A stretch of 64,000 nt of DNA from Gemmatimonadota bacterium. GTDB lineage: Bacteria > Gemmatimonadota > Gemmatimonadetes > Longimicrobiales > Gaopeijiaceae. The DNA lies in contig SLBA01000013.1 in NCBI GenBank assembly GCA_007126575.1, positions 1-64,000 of the forward strand. Reading direction: 5' to 3'. Positions 30,186 to 38,146 of this stretch are shown in pieces; position 1 is the first letter of the stretch; each line of letters opens with the position of its first letter. A model generated the notes under the pieces. That model made no database searches. It saw only the letters and a list, made by a program, of their open reading frames with translations, and was not told the origin of the DNA. The position numbers and the translations under genes are program-made.

Positions 30186-32056
30186 GGGTCGTCCGGCGTG
30201 GGTCGGTTCTGTCGCTCCCAGGCCCAGGGCGCGGGGATTCCCGCGTCGAGGTGCTCCCCGAGCGTCTGGATCGTGTCCACGGGAATCCCGTACTTGCGCC
30301 GAAGGTGGAAGTCGGCCGCCTTGGCGGCGATCGGGGCCGCGACCGACGACCCGGAGTCCCCCTCCTCGACCAGGACCACGACCACGATCTCGGGGGCCGA
30401 CCCGAAGGGGCCGGCCATCCCGGCGAACCATGCGTGCGGGAGTCGATCGCCCATGACATCGTGCTGCGCCGTGCCCGTCTTGCCGATCAGCTCCCAGTGC
30501 TCGAGGGTCGAGCGAAACGCCGTCCCCGATGCGGTGACCTGGCGCAGGCTCTCCTGCAGCGACGCGGTCGAGGCCTCGGTCAGGTCCAGCGACCAGGCCG
30601 GCTGGAGCTCCTCGCCTTCGATCGGGCGGCGGAGCCGGGGCGCCGGGGCGCCCTCTCCCCGCGCGAGCGCCAGGTAGAACTGCGCCATCTTGAGGGGCGT
30701 CTGGTCGTTCGGCCCCTGCCCGATCGCGATCGAGAGCACCTCGTTCTCGGCAGCCCGGTAGTTCCACCTGCGTTCCCACCAGTCGAGGCCATCGGGAAAC
30801 TCGCCGGACGTCTCCCTGGGCAGGTCGACCCCGCACGGCTCGCCGAAGCCGAGACGAGTCCCCTCTTCGACGATTCGTTCGAGCCCGATCCGCACCCCCA
30901 CCTGGTAAAAGTAGACGTTGCACGACTGCGCCACGGCGCCGGCCAGGTCCTGGTACCCGTGCCCGTTGGGATTCCAGCACCGTCGGGTCACGTTCTGGAA
31001 ACGGAACGAGCCCGTGCAGGGAACCGGCATGACCTCGTTCGGCTCGAGGACCCCGAGCTCCATCGCGATCGCCGCGGTGGCCAGCTTCCACGTCGAGGCC
31101 GGGGGGTATCGGCCCATCACGGCCCGGTTGAACAGGGGCTCCGCGGGGTCGGTGTCCAGCGCCTGCCAGCGGTCCCGCGAGATCCCACCGACGAACTCCG
31201 ACGGATCGTAGGAAGGGGCCGAATAGAGGGCGAGAATCCCTCCGTCCTCGCTGTTGAGCGCCACCACGGCACCCCGCATCGAGTCCGGGAAGATCTCGTG
31301 AATGTAGTTCTGCAGCGCCAGGTCGAGATGCAGGTGCAGGTCCTCGCCCGGGATGGCGGGGGCCGCGGCATAGCCCTCGAAGGAGCCCACCACTCGCCGC
31401 AACGCGTCGACTTCGACATACCGGATCCCCTGCACTCCCTGCAGCAGCTCCTCGTACTGCCGCTCCAGCCCGTCCTTGCCCAGGATCATGCCCCGCTCGT
31501 AGTCCGTGAACCGGGGGCTCTCGAGCTCCTGCGGCGACACCTCGCCCACGTACCCCAAGACATGCCCGAGGGCGGGCCCGTGGATGTATCGCCTGCGTGG
31601 GCGGGTCTCGAGGAAGGCGCCCGGGAACTCCGGGCGCAGCTCCGCCATCGCCGCCACCTCCTCGTCCGTCAGGTTCGCCTTGACGAGAAGGGGGAAGCGG
31701 CGATTCGAACGGAAGGTCTCGACCAGCTCCTCGACCCGCTCGTCCGAAAGGGACAGGTAGGGTTGGAGCCGGCTCAGCGAGATCGCGATGGAGTCGACCT
31801 CGGCCGGAAAGAGCGAGAGCGAGTACGAGGGCACGTTGTCCGACACGATCTCGCCATAGCGGTCGAACACGGTGCCCCTCGGCGCCGGGATCGGCAGGAC
31901 ACGCAGCCGGTTGGATTCCGACTGAAGGGCCCAGGCCGTGCCCCGTACCACCTGCGCCCTGAAGAAGGACGCCAGCAGGATGAGCATGAGGATGCCGATG
32001 GCGGCGGCCGCGAGGCGCGCTCGGACGCGACGTTCGTTCGGATGGGCTGCCCTCAT
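30182..32056 (-). CDS. mrdA: Penicillin-binding protein 2 (elongation transpeptidase)
   Basis: 624 residues from the ATG at 32056. One membrane anchor (about 14-34) precedes the pedestal domain (APRGTVFDRYGEIV) and the transpeptidase domain: active-site Ser321 and Lys324 in PPASTWKLA, S-C-N (378-380) and KTGTAQ (526-531). It crosslinks peptidoglycan during elongation, in complex with RodA. Cysteines near the SxN motif (C347, C360, C379, C408) are more numerous than usual and may form disulfides in the periplasm. It follows mreD by 82 bases. Confidence 0.96.
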   Translation of the reverse strand: MRAAHPNERRVRARLAAAAIGILMLILLASFFRAQVVRGTAWALQSESNRLRVLPIPAPRGTVFDRYGEIVSDNVPSYSLSLFPAEVDSIAISLSRLQPYLSLSDERVEELVETFRSNRRFPLLVKANLTDEEVAAMAELRPEFPGAFLETRPRRRYIHGPALGHVLGYVGEVSPQELESPRFTDYERGMILGKDGLERQYEELLQGVQGIRYVEVDALRRVVGSFEGYAAAPAIPGEDLHLHLDLALQNYIHEIFPDSMRGAVVALNSEDGGILALYSAPSYDPSEFVGGISRDRWQALDTDPAEPLFNRAVMGRYPPASTWKLATAAIAMELGVLEPNEVMPVPCTGSFRFQNVTRRCWNPNGHGYQDLAGAVAQSCNVYFYQVGVRIGLERIVEEGTRLGFGEPCGVDLPRETSGEFPDGLDWWERRWNYRAAENEVLSIAIGQGPNDQTPLKMAQFYLALARGEGAPAPRLRRPIEGEELQPAWSLDLTEASTASLQESLRQVTASGTAFRSTLEHWELIGKTGTAQHDVMGDRLPHAWFAGMAGPFGSAPEIVVVVLVEEGDSGSSVAAPIAAKAADFHLRRKYGIPVDTIQTLGEHLDAGIPAPWAWERQNRPTPDDP

Positions 32057-32138
32057 GGCACTCTCTGCGTTTGAACTCGATCCACGGATGCCTGGGCGCG
32101 AACGACCGGGGGTCCGGAGGGGACGCCGCGCTCGGTCC

Positions 32139-32621
32139 TCATGCCTCGGACGCCTCGATGACACCGGCCAGGATCAGGAAGACCACCCCCACTCCCGCCG
32201 CGTACACCGCGGCGATCGGCCCCTGAACCAGGAGCACTTCGCCGGCGCTTCCCCTGAGAGTCTCTCCGGCGAAGACCCAATGTAATGCATACCGAAGCCA
32301 GCTTCCGATCGCCAGATAGCCCAGAAAGAATCCTGCGGACTCGGCCACGAAGAGGTCGCGGGAGCGTGCGCCCAGGATCCCGAGGAGGGTCAACGTCAGG
32401 GTGTTCGCACCAAAGGCCAGGATCGAGAACGCATCCTCGAGGAGGCCGAAGCAGAAGCCGATCGCGGCCGCCTTTCCCGCCCGGAGCTCGCGGGCCAGGA
32501 GGAGGAGGGCGACGGTGAGCAGGTCCGGCGCCCAGATCCCGATCCCGAGGCCCACCTGAAGAAAGAAGTGAACGGTGGGCAGGAGGAGAGCGATCGCCCA
32601 GACGAGGAACCCCCGACTCAT
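32139..32621 (-). CDS. mreD: Rod shape-determining protein MreD
   Basis: 160 residues with five to six hydrophobic helices and the MreD block FGLLEDAFSILAFGANTLTLTLLG. MreD links MreC and MreB to the RodA-PBP2 synthase in the inner membrane. The ATG overlaps the mreC stop as ATGA. Identity rests on this block, length and position between mreC and mrdA. Confidence 0.93.
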   Translation of the reverse strand: MSRGFLVWAIALLLPTVHFFLQVGLGIGIWAPDLLTVALLLLARELRAGKAAAIGFCFGLLEDAFSILAFGANTLTLTLLGILGARSRDLFVAESAGFFLGYLAIGSWLRYALHWVFAGETLRGSAGEVLLVQGPIAAVYAAGVGVVFLILAGVIEASEA

Positions 32622-33631
32622 GGTCGTCCCGAAGGGTCGAGGGTGTCCGGGAGGACGTCCAGGAGGGTATCCGGGAGGGGGTCCGGAGGCGGAAGGATCA
32701 CCGCACCCCCTCCGTCTCCGTCGGCCGGATCGAGCCCATCCGCCGGGGGATCCTCCACCGGGAGGCTGTCGGGGAGGGGCTCATCGGACCAGAGATGGGT
32801 CAGCTCCCTGACCGGCTGTCCTTCCTCGCCGGTGATCACGAGCACGTGCGTCACACTCCCCGGCTGGATGGCCGGCTGGATCCAGTACCCCCGTCGCCAG
32901 CCGGCCTCGGCCTCGGCGAGAGAGAGGATGCGCCCGACCTCGATCCCGCGGGGGTTGAATGGCCCCAGTCCCGAGGTGATGACCGGCATGCCCTCCTCGA
33001 GCGACGTGTTGAAAGGGATGCCGTTCAGGAGGAGTCGGTCCTCTTCGCGGAAGGCGCCGAAGCGGGGCTCGACCACCCCGAAGGACTCGCCGTCGGCCGT
33101 CATGACGTGAACCCGGAAATCCGGGTGGCTCCAGTCCATGGCGAGCGACGTGCCGGGCCCGACCTCCCGGATGCTCCCCACGAGCCCCTCCGCCACCACG
33201 ACCGGATCGTTCACCTGCACCCCGTCCTCGGTTCCGACATCGAGCAGGAACATGCTCTCGGAGCCACGCGTTCCCGAGCGGATCACGCTGGCGGACACGA
33301 AGGTGGGACCGGCCCTCTCCCGGAGCTCGAGGAGGCCGCGAAGCTGGAGGTTCTCGACGAGCAGGGTCCTCTGCGAGGCCAGGACCGCCGAGGTGGAGTC
33401 GAGTCGGGCCTGGAGCTGGTTGATCTCGGCCGACCGGATGCGGGTCTGGTTCAGGGATTCCTGCGTCCAGAGGAAGGGCGCGAGCACCGTCGACCGGAGC
33501 GCTCCCGAGATGCCCTGCTGAAGCTGAACGGGGAGCACGAAAAGGGTCACCGCCAGGAGCAGGAACCCCAGCGACAGGGTGAGCTCCCGGCGACGTCCGC
33601 TCTCGCCGTTCTCTACATCGAATGAAGCCAT
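32618..33631 (-). CDS. mreC: Rod shape-determining protein MreC
   Basis: 337 residues: cytoplasmic N terminus, one membrane helix (about 18-38), a coiled coil (about 60-105), and the two beta-barrel domains with RSGTRGSESMFLLDVGTEDGV, ...DPVVVAEGLVG and PVITSGLGPFNPRGIEVG. The C terminus is an unusual Asp/Pro-rich repeat-like tail (about 285-337; PPADGLDPADGDGGG, then PDPLPDTLLDVLPDTLDP) that is not part of the family core. It acts in the periplasm as a PBP2 activator. Confidence 0.95.
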   Translation of the reverse strand: MASFDVENGESGRRRELTLSLGFLLLAVTLFVLPVQLQQGISGALRSTVLAPFLWTQESLNQTRIRSAEINQLQARLDSTSAVLASQRTLLVENLQLRGLLELRERAGPTFVSASVIRSGTRGSESMFLLDVGTEDGVQVNDPVVVAEGLVGSIREVGPGTSLAMDWSHPDFRVHVMTADGESFGVVEPRFGAFREEDRLLLNGIPFNTSLEEGMPVITSGLGPFNPRGIEVGRILSLAEAEAGWRRGYWIQPAIQPGSVTHVLVITGEEGQPVRELTHLWSDEPLPDSLPVEDPPADGLDPADGDGGGAVILPPPDPLPDTLLDVLPDTLDPSGRP

Positions 33632-33704
33632 ACCCGAAGGGGTCCGGAGCCGGGCGCGGAGGGAGAGGGCGTGGACCGAAGCTCCCGGTCCGCACCCCGG
33701 GCAG

Positions 33705-34748
33705 TCACGTTACGAGCACGTTCCGATACTTCTGCAGGTCGTCGAGGATCCGTCCGGCGCCCCGCACCACGCAGGTGAGGGGCTCCTCGTCGACGTGGAT
33801 CGGGAGGTTGGTTTCGAGCGAAAGGAGGCGGTCGAGCCCCCGGATCATGGCCCCCCCTCCGGTCATCACGATTCCCCGGTCGACGATGTCCGAAGAGAGT
33901 TCGGGAGGGGTGATCTCGAGGGCCCGCCGGACGGCCTCGACGATCGCCTGGATCGGCTCCTGAATGCACTCCCTGACCTCTTCGGAGCTGACCGACACCG
34001 TCTTCGGAATCCCCGAGACCAGGTCACGACCCTTCACGTCCATCGAACGCTCCTCGCCCCCCTCCCAGGCGGAGCCGATCTGGATCTTGACCGCCTCGGC
34101 GGTCGGTTCCCCGATCAGGAGATTGTAGTTCTTGCGCAGGAAGGTGACGATCGCGGAATCCAGTTCGTCGCCCCCGACACGGATCGAGGTGTTCGAGACG
34201 ATTCCCGAGAGCGCGATCACCGCGATCTCGGTCGTCCCCCCCCCGATATCGATCACCATGTTTCCGGTCGGGGTCTCGATTGGGAGTCCGACCCCGATCG
34301 CCGCCGCCGTGGGCTCCGCCACCATGTAGACGGCCTTCGCCCCGGCCGCCATGGCCGAGGACCGCACCGCGCGACGCTCCAGTTCGGTGATCCCCGAGGG
34401 GACGCCCACCACGACCCGGGGCTTGATCCGGAAGATCCGCTTCGAGGTGACCTGCTTGAGGAAGTGCCGGAGCATCATCTCGGTCACGTCCACATCGGCG
34501 ATCACGCCGTCCTTGAGCGGGCGCACCGCCTCGATGTTCTCGGGGGTCCGCCCCAGCATCCTTTTCGCCTCGAGACCGATCCCGAGGATCCTCCGGGACC
34601 CCTTCTCGACAGCCACGACCGAGGGCTCGTTCAGGACGATCCCCTCGCCCTTCACGTAGACCAGGGTATTCGCCGTCCCGAGGTCCACCGCGATGTCATT
34701 GACGGGAACGAGAGAACCGGAGTTGAACCACTTCGAGAAGGATGACAA
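33705..34748 (-). CDS. mreB: Rod shape-determining actin homologue MreB
   Basis: About 347 residues from a TTG at 34748 (SSFSKWFNSG...NDIAVDLGTANTLVY). The actin ATPase blocks are all present: DLGTANTLVYVKG, VIDIGGGTTEIAVI, GGDELDSAIV and TGGGAMIRGLD, plus the membrane-binding hydrophobic N terminus. A GTG at 34820 is an alternative start giving 24 more residues; anything further upstream would precede the promoter at 34867-34895. It is the first gene of the mreBCD-mrdA-rodA group and of a longer co-directional run. Confidence 0.96.
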   Translation of the reverse strand: MSSFSKWFNSGSLVPVNDIAVDLGTANTLVYVKGEGIVLNEPSVVAVEKGSRRILGIGLEAKRMLGRTPENIEAVRPLKDGVIADVDVTEMMLRHFLKQVTSKRIFRIKPRVVVGVPSGITELERRAVRSSAMAAGAKAVYMVAEPTAAAIGVGLPIETPTGNMVIDIGGGTTEIAVIALSGIVSNTSIRVGGDELDSAIVTFLRKNYNLLIGEPTAEAVKIQIGSAWEGGEERSMDVKGRDLVSGIPKTVSVSSEEVRECIQEPIQAIVEAVRRALEITPPELSSDIVDRGIVMTGGGAMIRGLDRLLSLETNLPIHVDEEPLTCVVRGAGRILDDLQKYRNVLVT

Positions 34749-34866
34749 GGTTGAAACCCGTGGGGGGCCGGAGGAGGTGGGCGAAGCGTCGTATTCTTGA
34801 ACGGTAAAACCGGCGCTCACCCGTCCCGACCGCAACCCGTGTCGGCGGGAAAAACGAGCGCCCTCG

Positions 34867-34895
34867 ATTGTAAAGGCAGGAACGGGTGTTTGCAA
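34867..34895 (-). promoter_or_regulatory. Sigma70 promoter of the mreB operon
   Basis: On the minus strand TTGCAA (34890-34895) and TACAAT (34867-34872) are exactly 17 bases apart, the best promoter in the window. Transcription should begin at about 34860, leaving a leader of 40 to 110 bases depending on the mreB start. It lies in the 230-base gap behind dut, in which no clear dut terminator is visible. Confidence 0.8.
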
Positions 34896-34982
34896 GACGC
34901 GTTCCCGCCTGTGTCGCGCTTCGGCGCATCGGTCACGGAGTCTTCGAACACCCCGCTCCCACGGGCGTCTGCTGCCCCGGGA

Positions 34983-35420
34983 TCAGCGCGTTCCCGTACT
35001 CCCGAAACCACCTCGTCCCCGCTCGGAAGCGGAAATAATTTCGACTTCCTCGATCCCGGGGACCGAAAAGCGGGAAAAAACCAGTTGGGCGATCCGCTCC
35101 CCGCGATCGATCCGAACCGGCTCAGAGCCCAGGTTGAGAAGGATCACCCGGAGCTCGCCCCGATAGTCGGGATCGATCGTCCCGGGGCTGTTCGGGATCG
35201 TGACTCCATGCCGCAGGGCGAGTCCCGACCGCGGCCGGATCTGACATTCGATCCCGGGCGGCATCTCCATCTCGAGGCCCGAGGCGACCAGCCTCCTCGC
35301 TCCCGGTTCGAGAACGAAAGCCTCTTCGCACGAACGCAGGTCGAATCCGGCCGAACCTTCGGTGGCACGGGCCGGGAGGGGCAGATCCGGATTCGACGCC
35401 AGGCGCCGAAACCGCACCAC
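34983..35420 (-). CDS. dut: dUTP diphosphatase
   Basis: 145 residues, the usual trimeric dUTPase size. It hydrolyses dUTP to dUMP, keeping uracil out of DNA and feeding thymidylate synthesis. The motifs run in order: AGFDLRS, PRSGLALRHG, PGTIDPDYRGEL with the catalytic Asp, RIAQLVFSRF and the C-terminal lid GRGGFGSTG. Two adjacent GTG codons (35420, 35417) follow a GGGAGG Shine-Dalgarno; the second has the better spacing. It is 56 bases after ald. Confidence 0.96.
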   Translation of the reverse strand: MVRFRRLASNPDLPLPARATEGSAGFDLRSCEEAFVLEPGARRLVASGLEMEMPPGIECQIRPRSGLALRHGVTIPNSPGTIDPDYRGELRVILLNLGSEPVRIDRGERIAQLVFSRFSVPGIEEVEIISASERGRGGFGSTGTR

Positions 35421-35476
35421 TCCCTCCCGACCCTCCCGGCCCTCCGGATCCGGACTCGACGAGTCGCGGCGTCCGC

Positions 35477-36595
35477 TCACCGGCTCAGTACCGCCTCGGG
35501 CTCCACGAACTCCATGTCGAACGCCTCGGCCACCCCTTCGTACGTGACGTCTCCGTGGACCACGTTCAACCCCAGCAGCAGGGCCGGGTCTTCGAGACAC
35601 GCCGCCTTCCACCCCTTGTTGGCCAGTGTGATGGCGTAGGGGAGTGTGGCGTTCGTGAGTGCCAGGGTGCTCGTGCGGGCCACCGCACCGGGCATGTTGG
35701 CCACGGCGTAGTGGATGACCCCGTCGACCTCGTAGATCGGGTTCTCGTGCGTCGTGGGATAGATCGTCTCCACGCAGCCTCCCTGGTCGACCGCCACGTC
35801 GACGATGACCGCGCCGGGAAGCATGCGCTTCAGGTCCTCGCGCTTGACCAGCGAGGGCGCCTTCTTGCCCGGAAGGAGCACCCCCCCGATGAGCAGGTCG
35901 GCCTGTTCGATCTGCTCCAGGATGTTGTAGCGGTTGGAATACAGGAGATTCACGTTCGCCGGCATCACGTCGGAAAGGTAGCGCAGACGCGGGAGCGAGA
36001 TGTCGAGCAGGGTGACGCGGGCGCCGAATCCCGCTGCCATCTTCGCCGCGTTCGTGCCGACGACCCCGCCGCCGAGAATCACCACGTGGGCGGGCAGGAC
36101 CCCGGGAACGCCCCCCAGGAGGAGGCCGCGTCCGCCATAGAACCGCTCCAGGTACTTGGCACCCTCGAGGATCGAGAGCCGGCCCGCGACTTCCGACATC
36201 GGAGTGAGCAGCGGCAGTTCGCCGTTCGAGAGCTGCACCGTCTCGTACGCCACCGCGATCGACCCGGACTCCATGAGGGCGCGGGTCAGCGGCTCGGACG
36301 CCGCGAAGTGGAAGTACGTGAAGAGGAGCTGATCTTCCCGGATCAGCGACCATTCCGGCTCGATGGGCTCCTTGACCTTCACGATCATCTCCGCCGTGGC
36401 CCAGACCTCTTCGGCCGTGTCGAGGATGGTCGCTCCGGCCTCGAGGTAGAGGTCGTCGGAAAATCCGCTCCCTTCACCGGCTCCGCCTTCGATGACGACC
36501 TCGTGCCCGTGCTGGACGAGCGCCGCCGCCCCGGCGGGGACGAGGGCCACCCGATATTCGTTCGCCTTGATCTCCTTCGGTACGCCGATCCGCAT
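35477..36595 (-). CDS. ald: Alanine dehydrogenase
   Basis: 372 residues starting [18 protein letters not shown] at 36595, full length. Ald interconverts L-alanine and pyruvate with NAD. Visible signatures are the N-terminal substrate domain with R15, KVKEP, the HFAAS block, the NAD Rossmann loop [17 protein letters not shown], and [12 protein letters not shown]. It is downstream of the M16 peptidase by 176 bases. That gap contains a minus-strand TTGACC at 36717-36722 but no matching -10 element. Confidence 0.95.
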   Translation of the reverse strand: MRIGVPKEIKANEYRVALVPAGAAALVQHGHEVVIEGGAGEGSGFSDDLYLEAGATILDTAEEVWATAEMIVKVKEPIEPEWSLIREDQLLFTYFHFAASEPLTRALMESGSIAVAYETVQLSNGELPLLTPMSEVAGRLSILEGAKYLERFYGGRGLLLGGVPGVLPAHVVILGGGVVGTNAAKMAAGFGARVTLLDISLPRLRYLSDVMPANVNLLYSNRYNILEQIEQADLLIGGVLLPGKKAPSLVKREDLKRMLPGAVIVDVAVDQGGCVETIYPTTHENPIYEVDGVIHYAVANMPGAVARTSTLALTNATLPYAITLANKGWKAACLEDPALLLGLNVVHGDVTYEGVAEAFDMEFVEPEAVLSR

Positions 36596-36771
36596 ATCTC
36601 GATGATCCGTTGAGGAAACGCTGTCGCGAACACTGGGCCCGAGGGGTTCGAAGGGCCGACATCCGCGCATGGAGTACTTCGGTAACGAGGGCGAAATCTC
36701 GCCTCTTTCCGAAGGGGGTCAACCCTTGTCCCGCCCCCGACCGGCTCCGCCCGCCCCCGATCCTCGGGAAC

Positions 36772-38058
36772 TCAGGCCGGTCCGAGCCGGAGGAGGGCCT
36801 GAGCCTCGGGAGCCAGATACCTTAGGGCGACCTCGGCCACCTCGTCGCGCGAAACCGTCTCGATCCGCTCCAGTAGCTCGTCCAGGGTCAGGTAGGGCTG
36901 GTCGTACAGGGCGAAGCCGGCCAGCCGGAAGAGCCGGGCCGCGGTGGACTCCAGCGAAAGCATCACCTGGCCCTTCACCTGGTCCTTGACCGCGCGCAGC
37001 TCGTCGAGGGGGAGCCCCTGGCTCGAGATCAGCGCCATCTCCTCGCGAATCGCGTCGATCGCCCGCTCCGTCCATTCGGGGCGTGTGCCCACGTACACAC
37101 CCGACACCCCGGCGCGTGAATAGAACGACTGGAACGAGTACACCGTGTAGGCGAGCGCCAGCTCCTCGCGGATTCGCTGGAAGAGCCGCGAACTCATCCC
37201 GCCTCCGAACGCCGACGAGAGGAGTACGAGGGGGATCCTCTCCGGAGCCGAGCGCGGCGGAGTCCGCGCCCCGAAGACGATATGGGTCTGCGCCGACGCC
37301 CGCTCGACATGCCGGTGGCCCCCCGCCTCCGGCTCCGGGAGTTCCGGGATCGAAGCGCTCCTCCCGCGCTCCAGGTGACCGAACTTCGCCTCGACGGTGT
37401 CGAGGATCCGGTCGTGGTCGAGGTGCCCGGCCGCCGCGACGATCAGCTCCCCGCCCCGGTACCGCTCCCGGTGGATCCGGTGCAGCGTCTCAACCTCGAT
37501 CGCCCCGACCGATTCGCGACTTCCCAGGATCGAGCGGCCATAGGGGTGACGCCCCCAGAGTAGCTCTCCATGCAGTTCGAAGACGAGGTCGTCGGGGGTG
37601 TCCTCGACAGTGCTGATCTCCTCGAGCACCACCTCGCGCTCCAGATCCAGGTCCTCGGATCGAAGCACCGGGTTCAGCACCAGGTCGGAGAGGACATCGA
37701 GGGCCACGGGAAGATGTTCGCTCAACACCCGGGCCTGGTATGAGGTGTGCTCCCTCGAGGTAAAGGCGTCGAGCGAGCCTCCCAGGCGTTCGAGGGCCAT
37801 GGCGATCTCCCGGGGATTGCGCTCGCCCGTCCCCTTGAACACCATGTGCTCGAGCAGGTGGCTCGCCCCGGATTCCTCCGGCCCTTCGTGGACCGAACCC
37901 TGCCGCACCCATACCCCGAGCGAGACCGAGCGCACCCCGGGGATCGACTCGGTGAGGACCCGGATCCCATTCGGCAGTATGGAGCTGCGCATCCGCCCCA
38001 CCGCGATGCCGTTGTCGGCACGTCCACGGTCCGACCCTGACTCCACGAACCCGGTCAT
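36772..38058 (-). CDS. M16-family zinc peptidase
   Basis: 428 residues from the ATG at 38058 with GGAGGG nine bases upstream. The inverted zinc motif is HLLEH (H67, H71) with Glu70 as base; the third ligand lies in the LEREVVLEEISTVEDTPDD helix. The C-terminal M16 half shows GMSSRLFQRIREELALAYTVYSF. This one-domain-pair form (PqqL/YmxG-like, also near the mitochondrial processing peptidase) is commonly beside pnp and dut in bacteria, as here. No signal peptide; probably cytoplasmic. It must be read through from the pnp terminator or use a promoter I cannot see. Confidence 0.92.
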   Translation of the reverse strand: MTGFVESGSDRGRADNGIAVGRMRSSILPNGIRVLTESIPGVRSVSLGVWVRQGSVHEGPEESGASHLLEHMVFKGTGERNPREIAMALERLGGSLDAFTSREHTSYQARVLSEHLPVALDVLSDLVLNPVLRSEDLDLEREVVLEEISTVEDTPDDLVFELHGELLWGRHPYGRSILGSRESVGAIEVETLHRIHRERYRGGELIVAAAGHLDHDRILDTVEAKFGHLERGRSASIPELPEPEAGGHRHVERASAQTHIVFGARTPPRSAPERIPLVLLSSAFGGGMSSRLFQRIREELALAYTVYSFQSFYSRAGVSGVYVGTRPEWTERAIDAIREEMALISSQGLPLDELRAVKDQVKGQVMLSLESTAARLFRLAGFALYDQPYLTLDELLERIETVSRDEVAEVALRYLAPEAQALLRLGPA

Positions 38059-38081
38059 GTGGTCAACCCTCCGGATCTGAA

Positions 38082-38123
38082 ATCGGAAAACGCCGGAGCC
38101 GGGGACCTGCCCCGACTCCGGCG
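38082..38123 (-). terminator. Intrinsic terminator of pnp
   Basis: A GC-rich stem runs 38091-38123: eight pairs, one C-A mismatch, five more pairs, and a five-base loop. On the minus strand it is followed by TTTTCCGATTT. It lies 24 bases past the pnp stop. Confidence 0.8.
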
Positions 38124-38146
38124 CTGCCGAACGGTTCCGAAATCGA

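Noticed and set aside
36596-36771. ald promoter with TTGACC at 36717-36722
   Set aside because: The sequence 17 bases downstream does not resemble a -10 element.
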